Below, piece after piece: positions 11,265 to 21,716 of a DNA stretch of 32,628 bases. The stretch spans positions 1 to 32,628 of the forward strand of contig JAUCBJ010006018.1 in NCBI GenBank assembly GCA_032718475.1, read 5' to 3'. Positions within the stretch are counted from its first letter, which is position 1; each line of letters starts with the position of its first letter. The notes under the pieces were generated by a model, which searched no databases, had not been told where the DNA came from, and saw only the letters and a list, made by a program, of their open reading frames with translations. Source of the DNA: Nemertoderma westbladi (lineage: Eukaryota; Xenacoelomorpha; Nemertodermatida; Nemertodermatidae). The position numbers and the translations under genes were made by a program.

Positions 11265-12495
11265 CTCATTCCAAACCCGGTATATCGCGGACTCCATCAT
11301 CTGTCGCGCTCCGTCATCCATCGTCGAGCCGGAGTAGATCGGGACGACCCCGGCCGTCGCGGACATCGACTCGTCCAGTTCGTCCACGTCGACGCCCCAT
11401 CGTTCCAGATTGGCGCGCTGGGCCGCCAACCGAGCGCGTTCGGCGTCCACCGCCCGGAGCGCGGAGTCGAGATGCCCGGTGGATTGGAGGATCTCCTCGA
11501 GGTGGACCTCGTGAATCGGGAAGGATTGCCGACGCAATTCGACCACGGACACGGAGAAACCCGAGAAGTAGGACTTAAACAGGTCGATAGCGAGATTCGC
11601 AGACATGAGAACGAGTTTCAGGTTGGGGAGTCGGTGTAGCAGATCACGGAGGGAGACGAGGAGGAAGTCCGAGAAGCGATGACGTTCGTGGACTTCGTCG
11701 ATAATAATGTGGGTCGCGGTGACGAGCGGTTCGGTGCCGGCAATCAGCGTCCGCAGTAGGACCCCGTAGGTGCAGAACGTCAACAAGGTTTTGGGGCACA
11801 AACAGCTGGACAAGCAGATCATATAGCCGACCGTCTGCCCGATCTGTTCCCCGCGTTCCGCAGCCACGCGTTCCGCTATCGACATGGCGGACAGCCGTCG
11901 CGGCTGGGCGCTGAACACGCGACAGCGGGCCCCGCTGCGGTTGGCGCAGTCCAGCAGGTACTGCGGCACCTGGGTGGACTTCCCGCAGCCGGTATCCCCG
12001 GCGACCAGCGTGACGCGGTTCTCCCCGATCTCGCGCATTAGAATTTCGGCCATCGGCGCGCTCGCAAGTTTCGCGCGTGAGCCGTCCGTCTCCGGGTTTG
12101 CGCCCCGGGGCGGGGGCACCTGGGCGATCCCGTTGCTGAGGGACCCCGTCTGTCGCAGGGAGTCCCGGTTGAATGACGCCACTTCCGGTCCCTCGTGGAA
12201 GCGACTTCCGTCGGCCCCCGAGCGCGGTTGCAGTTCCGTGATCTCGCGAGCGGTCACCGCATACTGCTGCAGTAATGCTTGCACTTGGCCCCTCGAGGCC
12301 CGTTGTAACATTAGCACCGCGGCGCTCAGGTAACTGCAGTCGTTCTTGCGAACGGTTATGTGTCTGGAGAATCCACGGCCTTTACTTTTACTCTTTAACC
12401 CGAAGTTTTGGCAGAGTTTGTGGATGTAGGCCCGTTCCGTGGAGGTTAATGAACTAGGGAAGTCCAGTTCGGGAGAGTCACCAGCACAACGAAAT
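11265..12495 (-). CDS. YTHDC2: YTHDC2-like RNA helicase, 5' visible exon (R3H and first RecA lobe)
   Basis: The exon codes for 410 residues. It opens RFRCAGDSPELDFPSSLTST, the conserved lead into the R3H nucleic-acid binding domain, and continues with GRGFSRHITV. The DEAH-type helicase core then shows motif I GDTGCGKST (about 11999-11973), motif Ia SAQPRRLSAM, TFCTYGVLLR, motif II DEVHER and SAN in the motif III position. The SAN triplet differs from the SAT of most helicases, but this position also varies in YTHDC2. The exon begins at 12495 after a minus-strand ATTATTAG acceptor; the Arg codon is split (two bases come from the missing upstream exon), so the ATG at 12566 lies in intron and is not the true start. 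The N-terminal exon was searched for by eye up to about 16 kb and not found. The donor is GAG/GTAATT at 11264. Confidence 0.92.
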
Positions 12496-13034
12496 CTAAT
12501 AATTAAAAAATAATAAATGAGGATTTTAGATTTATGTATAAATAGCCTACGTAGACTGACTCTCACATCGACAGGTATCAGGCGAGTTTAACATATTTTG
12601 AACGATGATAATATAAAAATAAATTTTGTCTGAGTTGGTATTGGTATTATTTATAAGTGTCATAAGAAATACATATGAAATGCATTTCTTTTGAATTGCA
12701 TTAACATTAGAAATGTTAATTTATAATAATATTATTTAATTCATTGTCAACAAAGCAAGTTAAGTAAAAATCCTAGACATCAGACATCAGACGTACTACA
12801 GTATACGTGCATAGTACACTACACAGTGACTGCAGCTAAGCCTAAGAGGAAGCGAAAGACTGAAAGATACTCTCCTTAATGCAGGAAAATCGTGGCATAG
12901 TAAATTAGCAAAGTAAAGTTGTTAAGTAAAGTACCGGTAGCAAAGTAAATTTGTATGCTAAGGCACATATTATTGATAGCAACAATGTGTTGGCAAGCTG
13001 TGTTTTTCGAGGTGTTTGCAGGTTTGGTATTACA
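12496..13034. other. Probable first-intron sequence of the YTHDC2-like gene
   Basis: AT-rich DNA upstream of the R3H exon. No exon ending in a phase-2 donor with a plausible helicase N-terminus was recognised, so the first exon lies further upstream or is too short to see. Confidence 0.5.
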
Positions 13035-13451
13035 CATTTATAGGAAGGGATCTAAGGGTCTTAACTTCGAATGATAAGTTTATTGTACTAATTTTTATTG
13101 AAATTAATATCTCATATCTCTCCAATCCACGTACGCGTTATCCTCCATATCTCAAGAACCTGTGGCCTAGTGGTTTTCTCGGCTTCCACCTCGAGGTCCC
13201 AGGTTCGAATCCGACACCACGCTGAAGAGACCCAGTAAGGTCGAAACGCGTACGTGGTTTGGAGAGATATGAGATATTAATTTCAATAAAAATTACGCGA
13301 TTCCTATATTTGTACACTACCAACCCGGTTAAAAGGTACGCATGTGATGGGATTAGTCCTACAATTGCGCCAATAAAAGATAAGTTATTTTCGGTAAAAT
13401 AAACTTATCATTCGAGGTTAAGACCCCTAGGAAGGAGCCTTTCTATAAATG
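13035..13451. mobile_element. Nested inverted-repeat element with a tRNA-like core
   Basis: Two concentric inverted repeats. Outer arms at about 13035-13080 and 13400-13451 both carry GGTCTTAAC(T/C)TCGAATGATA-type sequence. Inner arms at 13090-13139 and 13244-13294 are about 50 bp and nearly perfect, with ATCTCATATCTCTCCAA on the left. The core holds Pol III promoter-like boxes spaced as in a tRNA: A box TGGCCTAGTGG at 13163-13173 and B box GGTTCGAATCC at 13202-13212. The acceptor stem does not pair, so this is not a functional tRNA. It may be a tRNA-derived SINE head caught in, or forming, a foldback element. Confidence 0.7.
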
Positions 13452-14191
13452 GCATTGCTAACCCGAAACCCCACGCCCACCCCTCAGTCCTAAAAACTAA
13501 ACATGATGATGCCTCGAGAATTGAACCTGCGTATCAGACAACAAAGTACCGGTACCCGTTTCTTTACTAGCCTCGTTGCGCTTGTCCTGTTTTTTTATTT
13601 ATGGATGGCCTTGCCGTTGCCATGCATACTTATACTACACAGATCAGCAGATAGATACATCTGTGATCTGTACATACATACAGCAACGTTTATTACTGTA
13701 TTAACGAGACGTAAAGAAAAATAATTAAAAATAGGCCTATTTTTTCTCTCAAAAATTTGTTATTCTTTTAATCCCGTTTATTATTCCAGGAAACATCGCG
13801 AAAATTGGAAAAAACAGAGTATTTTCTGTGGAAGACTGGTAAATTTACTATTTGGGGAAAATAATCAGTATTTCTGTGGGAATGGGATAGCCTACGGGCT
13901 ACGGGTGAATTTGAAAAGAAAAATCTTTCAAAGAATGGCGCCTCTGGTCTGCTGGTGTGAATGTGAAATCCCCCAGTAAGCCAGTTCAAATTTGCACAAG
14001 TAGCCTGGTAGCCTACCATACCTGCATTATGCAGGCTGCATACCAGGCATACTGTACAGCTGATAGTTGGTAAAAGGGCAAGCTGGCAAGTGCCAATACC
14101 TGAATACTGAAATACCTAAACTGCTACCATAACCCCAAGCCCAACCATGTAATCAGTCTAGTCTGCTGAGTCTGCCTAACCGTTATGCAGG
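13452..14191. other. Spacer with no supported gene
   Basis: Only short ORFs without recognisable domains. A segment at about 14031-14048 (GCAGGCTGCATACCAGGC) resembles, inverted, the right flank and end of the element that finishes at 14904. Confidence 0.5.
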
Positions 14192-14904
14192 CCAGGCTGC
14201 AAATGGAGTGCAAAAATCGCAACGCGTTGTGCGCGGTTTTGATATAGTGTGCGGTAAAAGTGCGCGGAATTGAAATAAAATTGCGCGGAATTGTGTGAAA
14301 AACACCAAAAGTGCGCGGTAATCTGTGCAAAATAATAAAAGTCAAGTATGCGGATGGGGTGTAAAAAAAGTTATAAAGTGTGTGCAAAACTGCAATTTAA
14401 TGAGAAAAATAATTAGCCATAAAAAATTTCACTCGCGTTTCTTTTCCATTTTGCATTGTTAGGCCTAAAATAAAAAAATGTCGCTGTTTTTTTCATTTTA
14501 AACCTACTGACCTACATGCTACATATAAAAATTTATTAGAAAATTCATTAGGCCTAATACAATTTTCATTTTACATTTTTAAAATGAAAAATTTCGCTCA
14601 CGTTTTTTTTTTCATTTTGCATTGCTTAAATTTATTTTTTTATTTCTTTAGGCCTACGTTAATAAATAGTACGTAGTACCGGTACTTTTTTTGATTTATT
14701 TAATATTTACTTATTCGTACTGTCGTACAGTCGTACTGTCGTATGTTTGTGTGAATTGAATTGTTTTTCAGCTTGGTGTGGGCGTTTTTCAGTCCATGCG
14801 CGGTATATTGTCAGATAGGCCTATTGCGCTGCTGAAAAATTGTGTGCAGGCGTTGTGTGTTGTGCGAGGTTCAGTGGCAGAGTGGTGGTTTGCTTGCAGC
14901 CTGG
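14192..14904. mobile_element. Non-autonomous CCAGG-ended element, about 0.7 kb
   Basis: The left end CCAGGCTGCAA (14192-14202) is matched inverted at the right end (14894-14904). Flanks share TATGCAG (14184-14190 and 14905-14911), so the target duplication is 7 of 8 bases. The interior has GTGCGCGG-rich sequence (about 14225-14325) and a diverged direct repeat containing TTTCRCTCRCGTTT and CATTTTGCATTG (about 14427 and 14591). No ORF of note. Its ends and 8-bp target type resemble the palindromic element at 15586-17322, so both may belong to one hAT-like or P-like MITE family. Confidence 0.5.
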
Positions 14905-15577
14905 TATGCAGTTAGGCTGTTAGGCCCCTAACACCTAACTGCCTAATTGAGATATCACATTTCATTTGAGGCTCAGTGGTAAGACATTTTTTGGTCGATT
15001 CCCCTACTGCCCTAGTGAACCCCTAACATGCCTAATTCAGTACCGTAATTGCTGAATTGCTAAGCTAAGCATTACACTGTTACAGCATTAACTCTTTACT
15101 GCTTTAACTCCAGAACTCACCTATCAAGAGCTATTTGAACTGCTTTCTTTAGTTGCTCACTTATCATTATTTCCCTTCTATCCATAGATTTGTTGATGAG
15201 CGAATCATTCCCACCAATGGAAACCTCTGTTACAACTGGCATTGTCAGATTCTATCTGTCTTTACTGCAGAATGCAGAAATTTAGGCCTATCGAAGCGAT
15301 GTTCGTTGGGATATAGCCTAAATACTGAAATACAGAAATAGTTGTACTTGTGGCTGTAGGCCTATTCAGGTATTATCTGATTATTATCCTGTCTGCTGTC
15401 TGCCTGTTATCTGCCCAATCTACCAAGTGCCAGAGTGCCAATGCACAGATGCAGCAACAGACTGACTGAGCAATGAGCCACTCAGACACAGTGACACAGA
15501 CAGTACAGTCGTCTGGCAGTACCAGTACCGGTAGGCCTACTGCAGTAATTTCAAATCTAGTCCAGTACAGCAGTATG
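14905..15577. other. Spacer rich in TAGGCCTA and CAGT words
   Basis: No gene recognised. The short palindrome GTAGGCCTAC and simple CTGC/CAGT-rich sequence are frequent here, especially from 15370 to 15590. Confidence 0.5.
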
Positions 15578-15585
15578 CAGTCAGG
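15578..15585. repeat. Left 8-bp target-site duplication of the palindromic element
   Basis: CAGTCAGG here is repeated exactly at 17323-17330, directly outside the palindrome. Confidence 0.7.
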
Positions 15586-17322
15586 CCAGGCCAGGTTGGA
15601 ATTCATGCATGAGCGCGCAGGTACGCTATGTTGTTTTGAAATCACCGCGCACCTGAAATTGGCTCGTCGCGCACCTCATCATATGTCATAATCCAAACAA
15701 AATCGCGCAGCTCATGTCATGCATATCTCAAAAAATCGCACAGTTCATAAGAACAATTTTACATTCCTATTTTACAAGTTTGAGCGTTTTAAGCTTATCT
15801 TTACGTCTGTCTGTCTGTCTGTACGTTGAATCTAGGCTTACATAATAAATGTAATTTTTGCAACATCAAAATTGTTAATATTAAAAAATATTTTTTTAAT
15901 CCACTACTATCAGACTATGGTGGCCCATCAGGCTCACTGCTTTTATAACAGAAAATATTATTTTAGATTACAAACAAAACATGTACCGGTAATTTCAAAA
16001 AAACGAATATTGAAATAGGTACCAATCTGCCACTGCCAATAATACTTTGTATAGGCCTACCTAACAATTAGGCTTAAACATACAGTTGGCTTATAATTAA
16101 GTCATACTTATAATACATTGTTACTTTCTGACTTTACCTGTTTACTAACGTAACATCGGCATAGCATAGACCTAATAACAATACAACAATAGAGTACTGT
16201 AGTTAAAATAAATAGACAAATTCAGCTCCGGTTGCCGGTATTAGAGTATTATGGTGAAGTGATTTGACTGTTTGAAGAATTGGAAATGAGAAACTAATGC
16301 GAGCGCAGCGAGCGAAATTTTTTTGTGTATTTTCGTGATTTCAATTAATTTGTGGTGCGCATCAGAGGCAGAGCTGCGCGCTGAGGCGCAACGCGCACCT
16401 CTCTCACCCGAACGCGCACCTGTCTCACCCAAACGCGCAACGCGCATCTGGTTTGCGGTCATTCGCGCAGGTACGCGTCCGAGTTTTGCACCATGAATTC
16501 CAACCTGGAGGCCAGGTTCGGGTGTGAGACAGGTGCGCGTTGCGCCTCAGCGCGCAGCTCTGCCTCTGATGCGCACCACAAATTAATTGAAATCACGAAA
16601 ATACACAAAAAAATTTCGCTCGCTGCGCTCGCATTAGTTTCTCATTTCCAATTCTTCAAACAGTCAAATCACTTCACCATAATACTGTAATACCGGCAAC
16701 CGGAGCTGAATTTGTCTATTTATTTTAACTACAGTACTCTATTGTTCTATTGTTATTAGGTCTATGCTATGCCGATGTTACGTTAGTAAACAGGTAAAGT
16801 CAGAAAGTAACAATGTATTATAAGTATGACTTAATTATAAGCCAACTGTATGTTTAAGCCTAATTGTTAGGTAGGCCTATACAAAGTATTATTGGCAGAC
16901 TGGTACCTATTTCAATATTCGTTTTTTTGAAATTACCGGTACATGTTTTGTTTGTAATCTAAAATAATATTTTCTGTTATAAAAGCAGTGAGCCCGATGG
17001 GCCACCATAGTAGTGGATTAAAAAAATATTTTTTAATATTAACAATTTTGATGTTGCAAAAATTACATTTATTATGTAAGCCTAGATTCAACGTACAGAC
17101 AGACAGACGTAAAGATAAGCTTAAAACGCTCAAACTTGTAAAATAGGAATGTAAAATTGTTCTTATGAACTGTGCGATTTTTTGAGATATGCATGACATG
17201 AGCTGCGCGATTTTGTTTGGATTATGACATATGATGAGGTGCGCGACGAGCCAATTTCAGGTGCGCGGTGATTTCAAAACAACAAAGCGTACCTGCGCGC
17301 TCATGCATGAATTCCAACCTGG
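15586..17322. mobile_element. 1.7-kb palindromic (head-to-head) transposable element
   Basis: The left arm (15586 to about 16414) and right arm (about 16516-17322) are near-identical inverted copies of about 800 bp. For example the segment around GAGGCAGAGCTGCGCGCTGA at 16365-16384 reappears exactly inverted at about 16546-16565. Ends read CCAGGTTGGAATTCATGCAT, with an extra CCAGG on the left only. The centre (about 16415-16515) contains a second terminus pair back to back, CCAACCTGG then AGG then CCAGGTT, at 16500-16517. Thus two copies of one element lie head to head inside a single 8-bp target duplication. ORFs inside are mirror images of each other and not genes. Confidence 0.85.
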
Positions 17323-17330
17323 CAGTCAGG

Positions 17331-17785
17331 CAGTAGTCAGCTAGTTAAGCATGCCTATCAGCAGATCAGCCTATACCAGTCTGCCAGTACAGCAGTTGCA
17401 CTGTTGCAGTAGGCCTACTGCAGATTCTGCAGTACTTATTGTATAATGTTATATCATGCTGTCATGATGACTGACCACCGACACCGACAGTCGACCGACC
17501 AGCCAGCCTGCAGCCAGCTGCCTGACCAGCTGACTGAAACTGAAAGAGATACCGGTACCATACAGCCATACTGCCACAGTCTGACAGTTGACAGTAACAA
17601 GTTCCAAGTGCAGCAGCTGCTCGCTCAGCAGCTCAGCACAGACACAACACTGCAAGATGTTAGGCCTACACCAGTCAGCCTACACACTACTGTGTAGGCT
17701 CAAGCAGTAATCAGGTAATCAGGTAATCCTGTAATCTGTTACTGCCTTGCCTTGACATGACTCTGGCAGTCTGGTGTATGGTGGC
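17331..17785. other. Spacer between two transposons
   Basis: Low-complexity CAGT/CTGC-rich sequence with GTAGGCCTAC (17409-17418) and ATACCGGTACC words. No supported gene. Confidence 0.5.
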
Positions 17786-18200
17786 CATAGCCTACTATAT
17801 TACAGGCCGTGCCAACGTGCAGGTACGATTCTGACTTGGCGGCCGACCTGTAATAACCTACCTATACTATTAGTGGTGGTGTCATCATCACAAAACCTGA
17901 TAACTATGCACTAAATACTTTTTCCGTAGGATGCATGCATACGTTATGAAACTTTAATTAAACTTTATGTCATTGATTACAGTTTGTCTGTTAATCTGCT
18001 GGATTATAAATTAATTGAAATTGGTCTTATTTAAAAATCACATCCATTGCTTCCCTAGAATAAAAATTTATTATAAATTTTCATTGTTATGCAGCACTTG
18101 AAATTTAGGGTGATAACTTTACACTTATGGTATTACTTTATACTTAGCCTGATAACTTCACACTTAACGTAATTAACTTTACTGTATGGCAATAAATAAA

Positions 18201-18312
18201 ACATATCATTAGCACAACTTGATTGCTTTAATTGAAAAACATATCATTAGCACAACTTGATTGCTTTAATTGAAAAACATATCATTAGCACAACTTGATT
18301 GCTTTAATTGAT
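18201..18312. repeat. 38-bp tandem repeat, three copies, inside the P-like transposon
   Basis: The unit containing CATATCATTAGCACAACTTG starts at 18201, 18239 and 18277, and the copies are essentially identical. Subterminal repeats in P-like elements often bind transposase, but such a role here is only an inference. Confidence 0.9.
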
Positions 18313-18447
18313 GTTTCATTAGAGCTTGTAGGGGTGACTAATACACTGTAATTATTAAGAAATATGTTGCACAGTCTGGTACAGCACACCTTTAGCACGA
18401 CTTGGGCGAAATAACTATCCGCAATTATTTCAAAAATATTGGTTGAA

Positions 18448-19871
18448 CTAAAACGACATAGTCTGTGCTTGTAAACTAATAAACATGATGTAAGCAAAGA
18501 ATGTAAACTGGACAAAGGTATCGGATGGTGTAACCAATTTCCCTCGATTTAGTTCACCAAGAAAGCCGCCAAACTGCATTGCATAAAAGTATGTGTCATC
18601 GTCATCATCGTTGGGAATATAACGCTGTATATAACCAGCAACATATAGCAAAGCAGACTTTGTGTCGAAGGCCAACTCGTCAACCTCAAGGGCTGACAAG
18701 GAATCGAATACTGCAGCGTCCTCTTCGGTTAGCATGAAAGCACAGTTATCACATTTATGAGCTCCGCTAGTTGATTGAAAATCTAGAAAATCTTGATCCA
18801 ATGCAGTTCTTAATTTGGTCTTTTGTATAGAGTAATATTGCATTGCCTGGACTGCAGATATGAAATACATAAGTACCGCCTGCTGACTGTCGGATCCGTC
18901 CAAACGCCTTTTCCAGGGGATCGGTGGTAAACTGACCACTGTACATTGTTGAGACAATGGCGCCACGAAATGTATGAGAGATGGCCTTAGCAGTATCAAT
19001 AGTAAAAGTATGACAGCAAAGGTTGCCATTTTTGCAATCCATTGAGTCGATTTGGTTAGCCAGCATCAGTAACTGGGAGAGTCGTGGGTCATTTGAGTCT
19101 GTAAATGGTTGGCGCAGTGAGTCGTTTAAGTGCTGGTCCTCACTGCGATTGCAAATGTTAAGTATATTAAATGCGCAAACGAACTTCTCAATGAAAGTTG
19201 CGGTTTCTTTATCATTATCAGTGGGATCAACGTGAGTACGAAGAGCAACAACAGTTTCATCACAAAACACACGGAGCATAGCAGAAACATCCTGTCTTTC
19301 AATAGAATTTGCGATGTCTTTATCTTCATCATAAATTTTGGCGACGAACCGAACGATTGCAATATAGTCGTCATATTGTTCCCATTGCATCCATCAGCAT
19401 CATTGTACTCATAGACGATAAGATTTTCGAAACAGTTAAATTTATCGGCAGCTGTTGAGTGAATTAATCCATAAGTCACAATATCCCCTTGCAGAAACTG
19501 GGGTAACTCGTCCGGCTCCGGCTGTAATGATCGCATAGATGCAACGAGTTTACGGTTGCGGGGACGGTTGTTAGCGTGGGTGGGCGTGGGCGTACAACTT
19601 GGAGCGATGTTTGGCCACACAAACGGTGGATCTGCTGGAATCATTTTAATTGAGCGATAAGCACGGCGCTTTTCATAGTTTTCAGGCCAGTGGAGTTCAC
19701 AAACAACGGTTTGTTTAGTCACATGCAAATTAGCACGCACTTTTGATAATACGGAAATCCATGACGATCTATAGGCTGATAGGGCTCCTCCCCTGGAATA
19801 CGGAAAACGCTGCATGGTGTGGCGTTTTTATAGTTTGACCGACATTCTGGCACGCAGAACTTCCGAGGCAT
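18448..19871 (-). pseudogene. Broken THAP-domain P-element-like transposase
   Basis: The start ATG at 19871-19869 opens MPRKFCVPECRSNYKNATP, the first half of a THAP zinc-binding domain (C6, C10). A frameshift near 19790 moves the domain to another frame, where SSWISVLSKVRAN and VCELHWPENYEKRR supply the C-x2-H pair. After a linker with PPFVWPNIAPS, the frame shifts again near 19390 to YDDYIAIVRFVAKIYDED and the C-terminal block GQFTTDPLEKAFGRIRQSAGG. A third shift near 18875 leads to ISAVQAM, SALLYVAGYI and DTYFYAMQFGGFLGEL up to the stop at 18448. Both terminal regions match THAP9/P-type transposases, but the RNase-H-like catalytic core expected between them is absent. The product cannot be an active transposase. 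Confidence 0.85.
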
Positions 19872-20314
19872 ATCGATATCCAAGCACCCAAGCACCAAGT
19901 AGGCCTAATACCGGTAGACTTAGGCCTATAGTATTAATTCTAATTGGTAGTTTTAATTAGTTCTAAATTTTAGCGCCGGCCAGCCGGCGCAGCACATCTT
20001 TGCGATGGCTTCCGCTTCCGACACCGGTCGTAATACTGCATCGAAGAATTTCGGCGCAAAGGCACAAGTAGCCTAAAACTTATCTAAAACTTCTCAAAAG
20101 GGAGTACCAGTACAGTACATGATACAAGTAAGACACGGAACACACCTCCTGCACCTAGGTCTGTAGGTAGTGTAGGCTCGATTGCTGAATTCAGGTATTG
20201 CTGTCTGGCTGTAGGCCTACTGGCTGATTGCGGAGTCTGGTTCCAAGCCCAACTCGGCCGCCAAGTCAGAATTGTATCTGCACGTTGGCAAGGCCTGTAA
20301 TATAGTAGGCTATG

Positions 20315-21011
20315 ATGGTGGCCCATTAGAGCACTACATTTTAGAAGCCATTCCATTGGAATATTGATCCGTGAATTAACCAATCAGCTCACTCACTCAA
20401 TCAACTGTTTTCATACAGGAATATTTGATATTTCCAAAGACTCAAGTGCCAATTATTAAGACCTGCATAATAATATTGTAACATGTGTTAACTTTCGTTT
20501 ATTGTTTTGGTTCCCTCAACACGCCTCTGTAACCTGCTCCTTTGCTCCCTGGATAGTAATAAAGTCTGAGGTACCCCCCAGAGACAGGCAGAATATAATC
20601 ACGAATTAGACAAAATGAGGAAGTTGTATTTTAACGTACTTTCACACCAACAAGTTGAAGCAACATTTTTATTTTTGAAAAAAAAAAAAATTCAGATACC
20701 CTCTAGCGGCGACCACTGGAACTTTCTGGTTTTTTGAAAAAAAAAACGTATCTACTCCTTAGCATCGACTTAAAATTGTTCGAAACCAACATATTCGGAT
20801 TCAGAGCATCAAATTTCATAAATGTTATGCTTTTTATGTACAAAAGTTAGTTTTTTTTAATTTTATTCAACTTTTTGAAAATTTTGAGGTCAATGACCTC
20901 AAAAGAAGTAATTTTTCAAAAATATTGTGGAAATAAACGGTCAATAGATATTTCAGTTTACTCAAAAAGCTTAACTTTGGTGGGTAATACGGAAGTCATC
21001 AAAATGAGGAG
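20315..21011. other. Spacer between the P-like element and the giant foldback
   Basis: No gene. It contains a short interspersed segment at about 20356-20430 (GGAATATTGATCCGTGAAT then AACCAATCAGCTCA, ending GTTTTCATACAGGAAT) that recurs in inverted orientation at about 26335-26405, on the other side of the foldback. Poly-A and poly-T tracts follow. Confidence 0.6.
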
Positions 21012-21716
21012 TAGTGTCTACATCATTGTCCAGAATAGGGTGTTTCCCTTCAATTCTATGGGGCTTTCTATTATTCCTACCTGTCCCAAATACGTTGTGT
21101 AATGATTTCCAAACTGCCCAATATAGGGGCATCCAATCAAATCATCATATGAGCCAACTCCTCGTCATCGGACCAATACCAACATTCCTAAAGTTAGGCA
21201 TCTCCCTTATTGGCTATATAATGTAAAGGTTAATGGAAAATTCCACTGATATATAATCCAAGTGTCAGCTACGAATCCGGGGCTCATTATAACAACCTGT
21301 ACTGGTCAGAGCAACGTATTTTGGACAAGAGCTGGTTGAGGTATATGTACAGTGGAAATTCCCATTCTAATTAAGAGCATTTGGAATACTTGTTCCCTAG
21401 TTATGGTTAAAGATATACTGTGGGTGCCTTGCAAATGGCCTGTAAGACTGTGTGCATTATAGGCTATAGTGTCATCATAGTCACGTTATTTCATTTCATG
21501 TTGTGCAATTTATTCATATTGTGCAATTTATTCATGTTGTGCAATTTTTTCATTGTACAATTTATTCATGTGGTGCAATTTATTCACTTATAATAAATCT
21601 AAATACATTCGTATAATAATAATTAAATGACAATCAAATTAGTGATATCCCAACCTCCTCCCCCAAGACTCAACTTCATCCCAAAGAGTCCGTAATAAGT
21701 CTTAAATTTGACTCAA

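Larger units (their letters stand above)
17786..20314 (-). mobile_element. P-superfamily DNA transposon with intact ends, 2.5 kb
   Basis: Terminal inverted repeats of about 61 bp (17786-17846 and 20254-20314) begin CATAGCCTACTATATTACAG and differ at about three positions. The flanking 8 bases ATGGTGGC are perfectly duplicated (17778-17785 and 20315-20322). An 8-bp duplication, CA-starting ends and a THAP-bearing coding region together fit the P superfamily. The element carries a transposase pseudogene on the minus strand and three copies of a 38-bp tandem repeat (18201-18312) downstream of it. It is shorter than typical autonomous P-like elements and is inferred to be non-autonomous. Confidence 0.9.

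Noticed and set aside
12496-12566. ATG at 12566 as the start of the helicase
   Set aside because: Residues upstream of RFRCAGD are AT-rich intron-like sequence, and a good acceptor lies exactly where similarity to YTHDC2 begins.
13156-13230. A functional tRNA gene
   Set aside because: A and B boxes and a short D-stem are present, but the acceptor stem ends do not pair, so only a tRNA-derived relic is supported.
15373-15691. Overlapping 90-aa and 72-aa ORFs
   Set aside because: Low-complexity CTGC/CAGT DNA on both strands without conserved motifs.
16241-16690. Mirror-image ORFs (73 aa minus and 65 aa plus) with the same sequence
   Set aside because: They are the same stretch of the palindrome arms read in each direction, without a recognisable domain or any sign of coding constraint.
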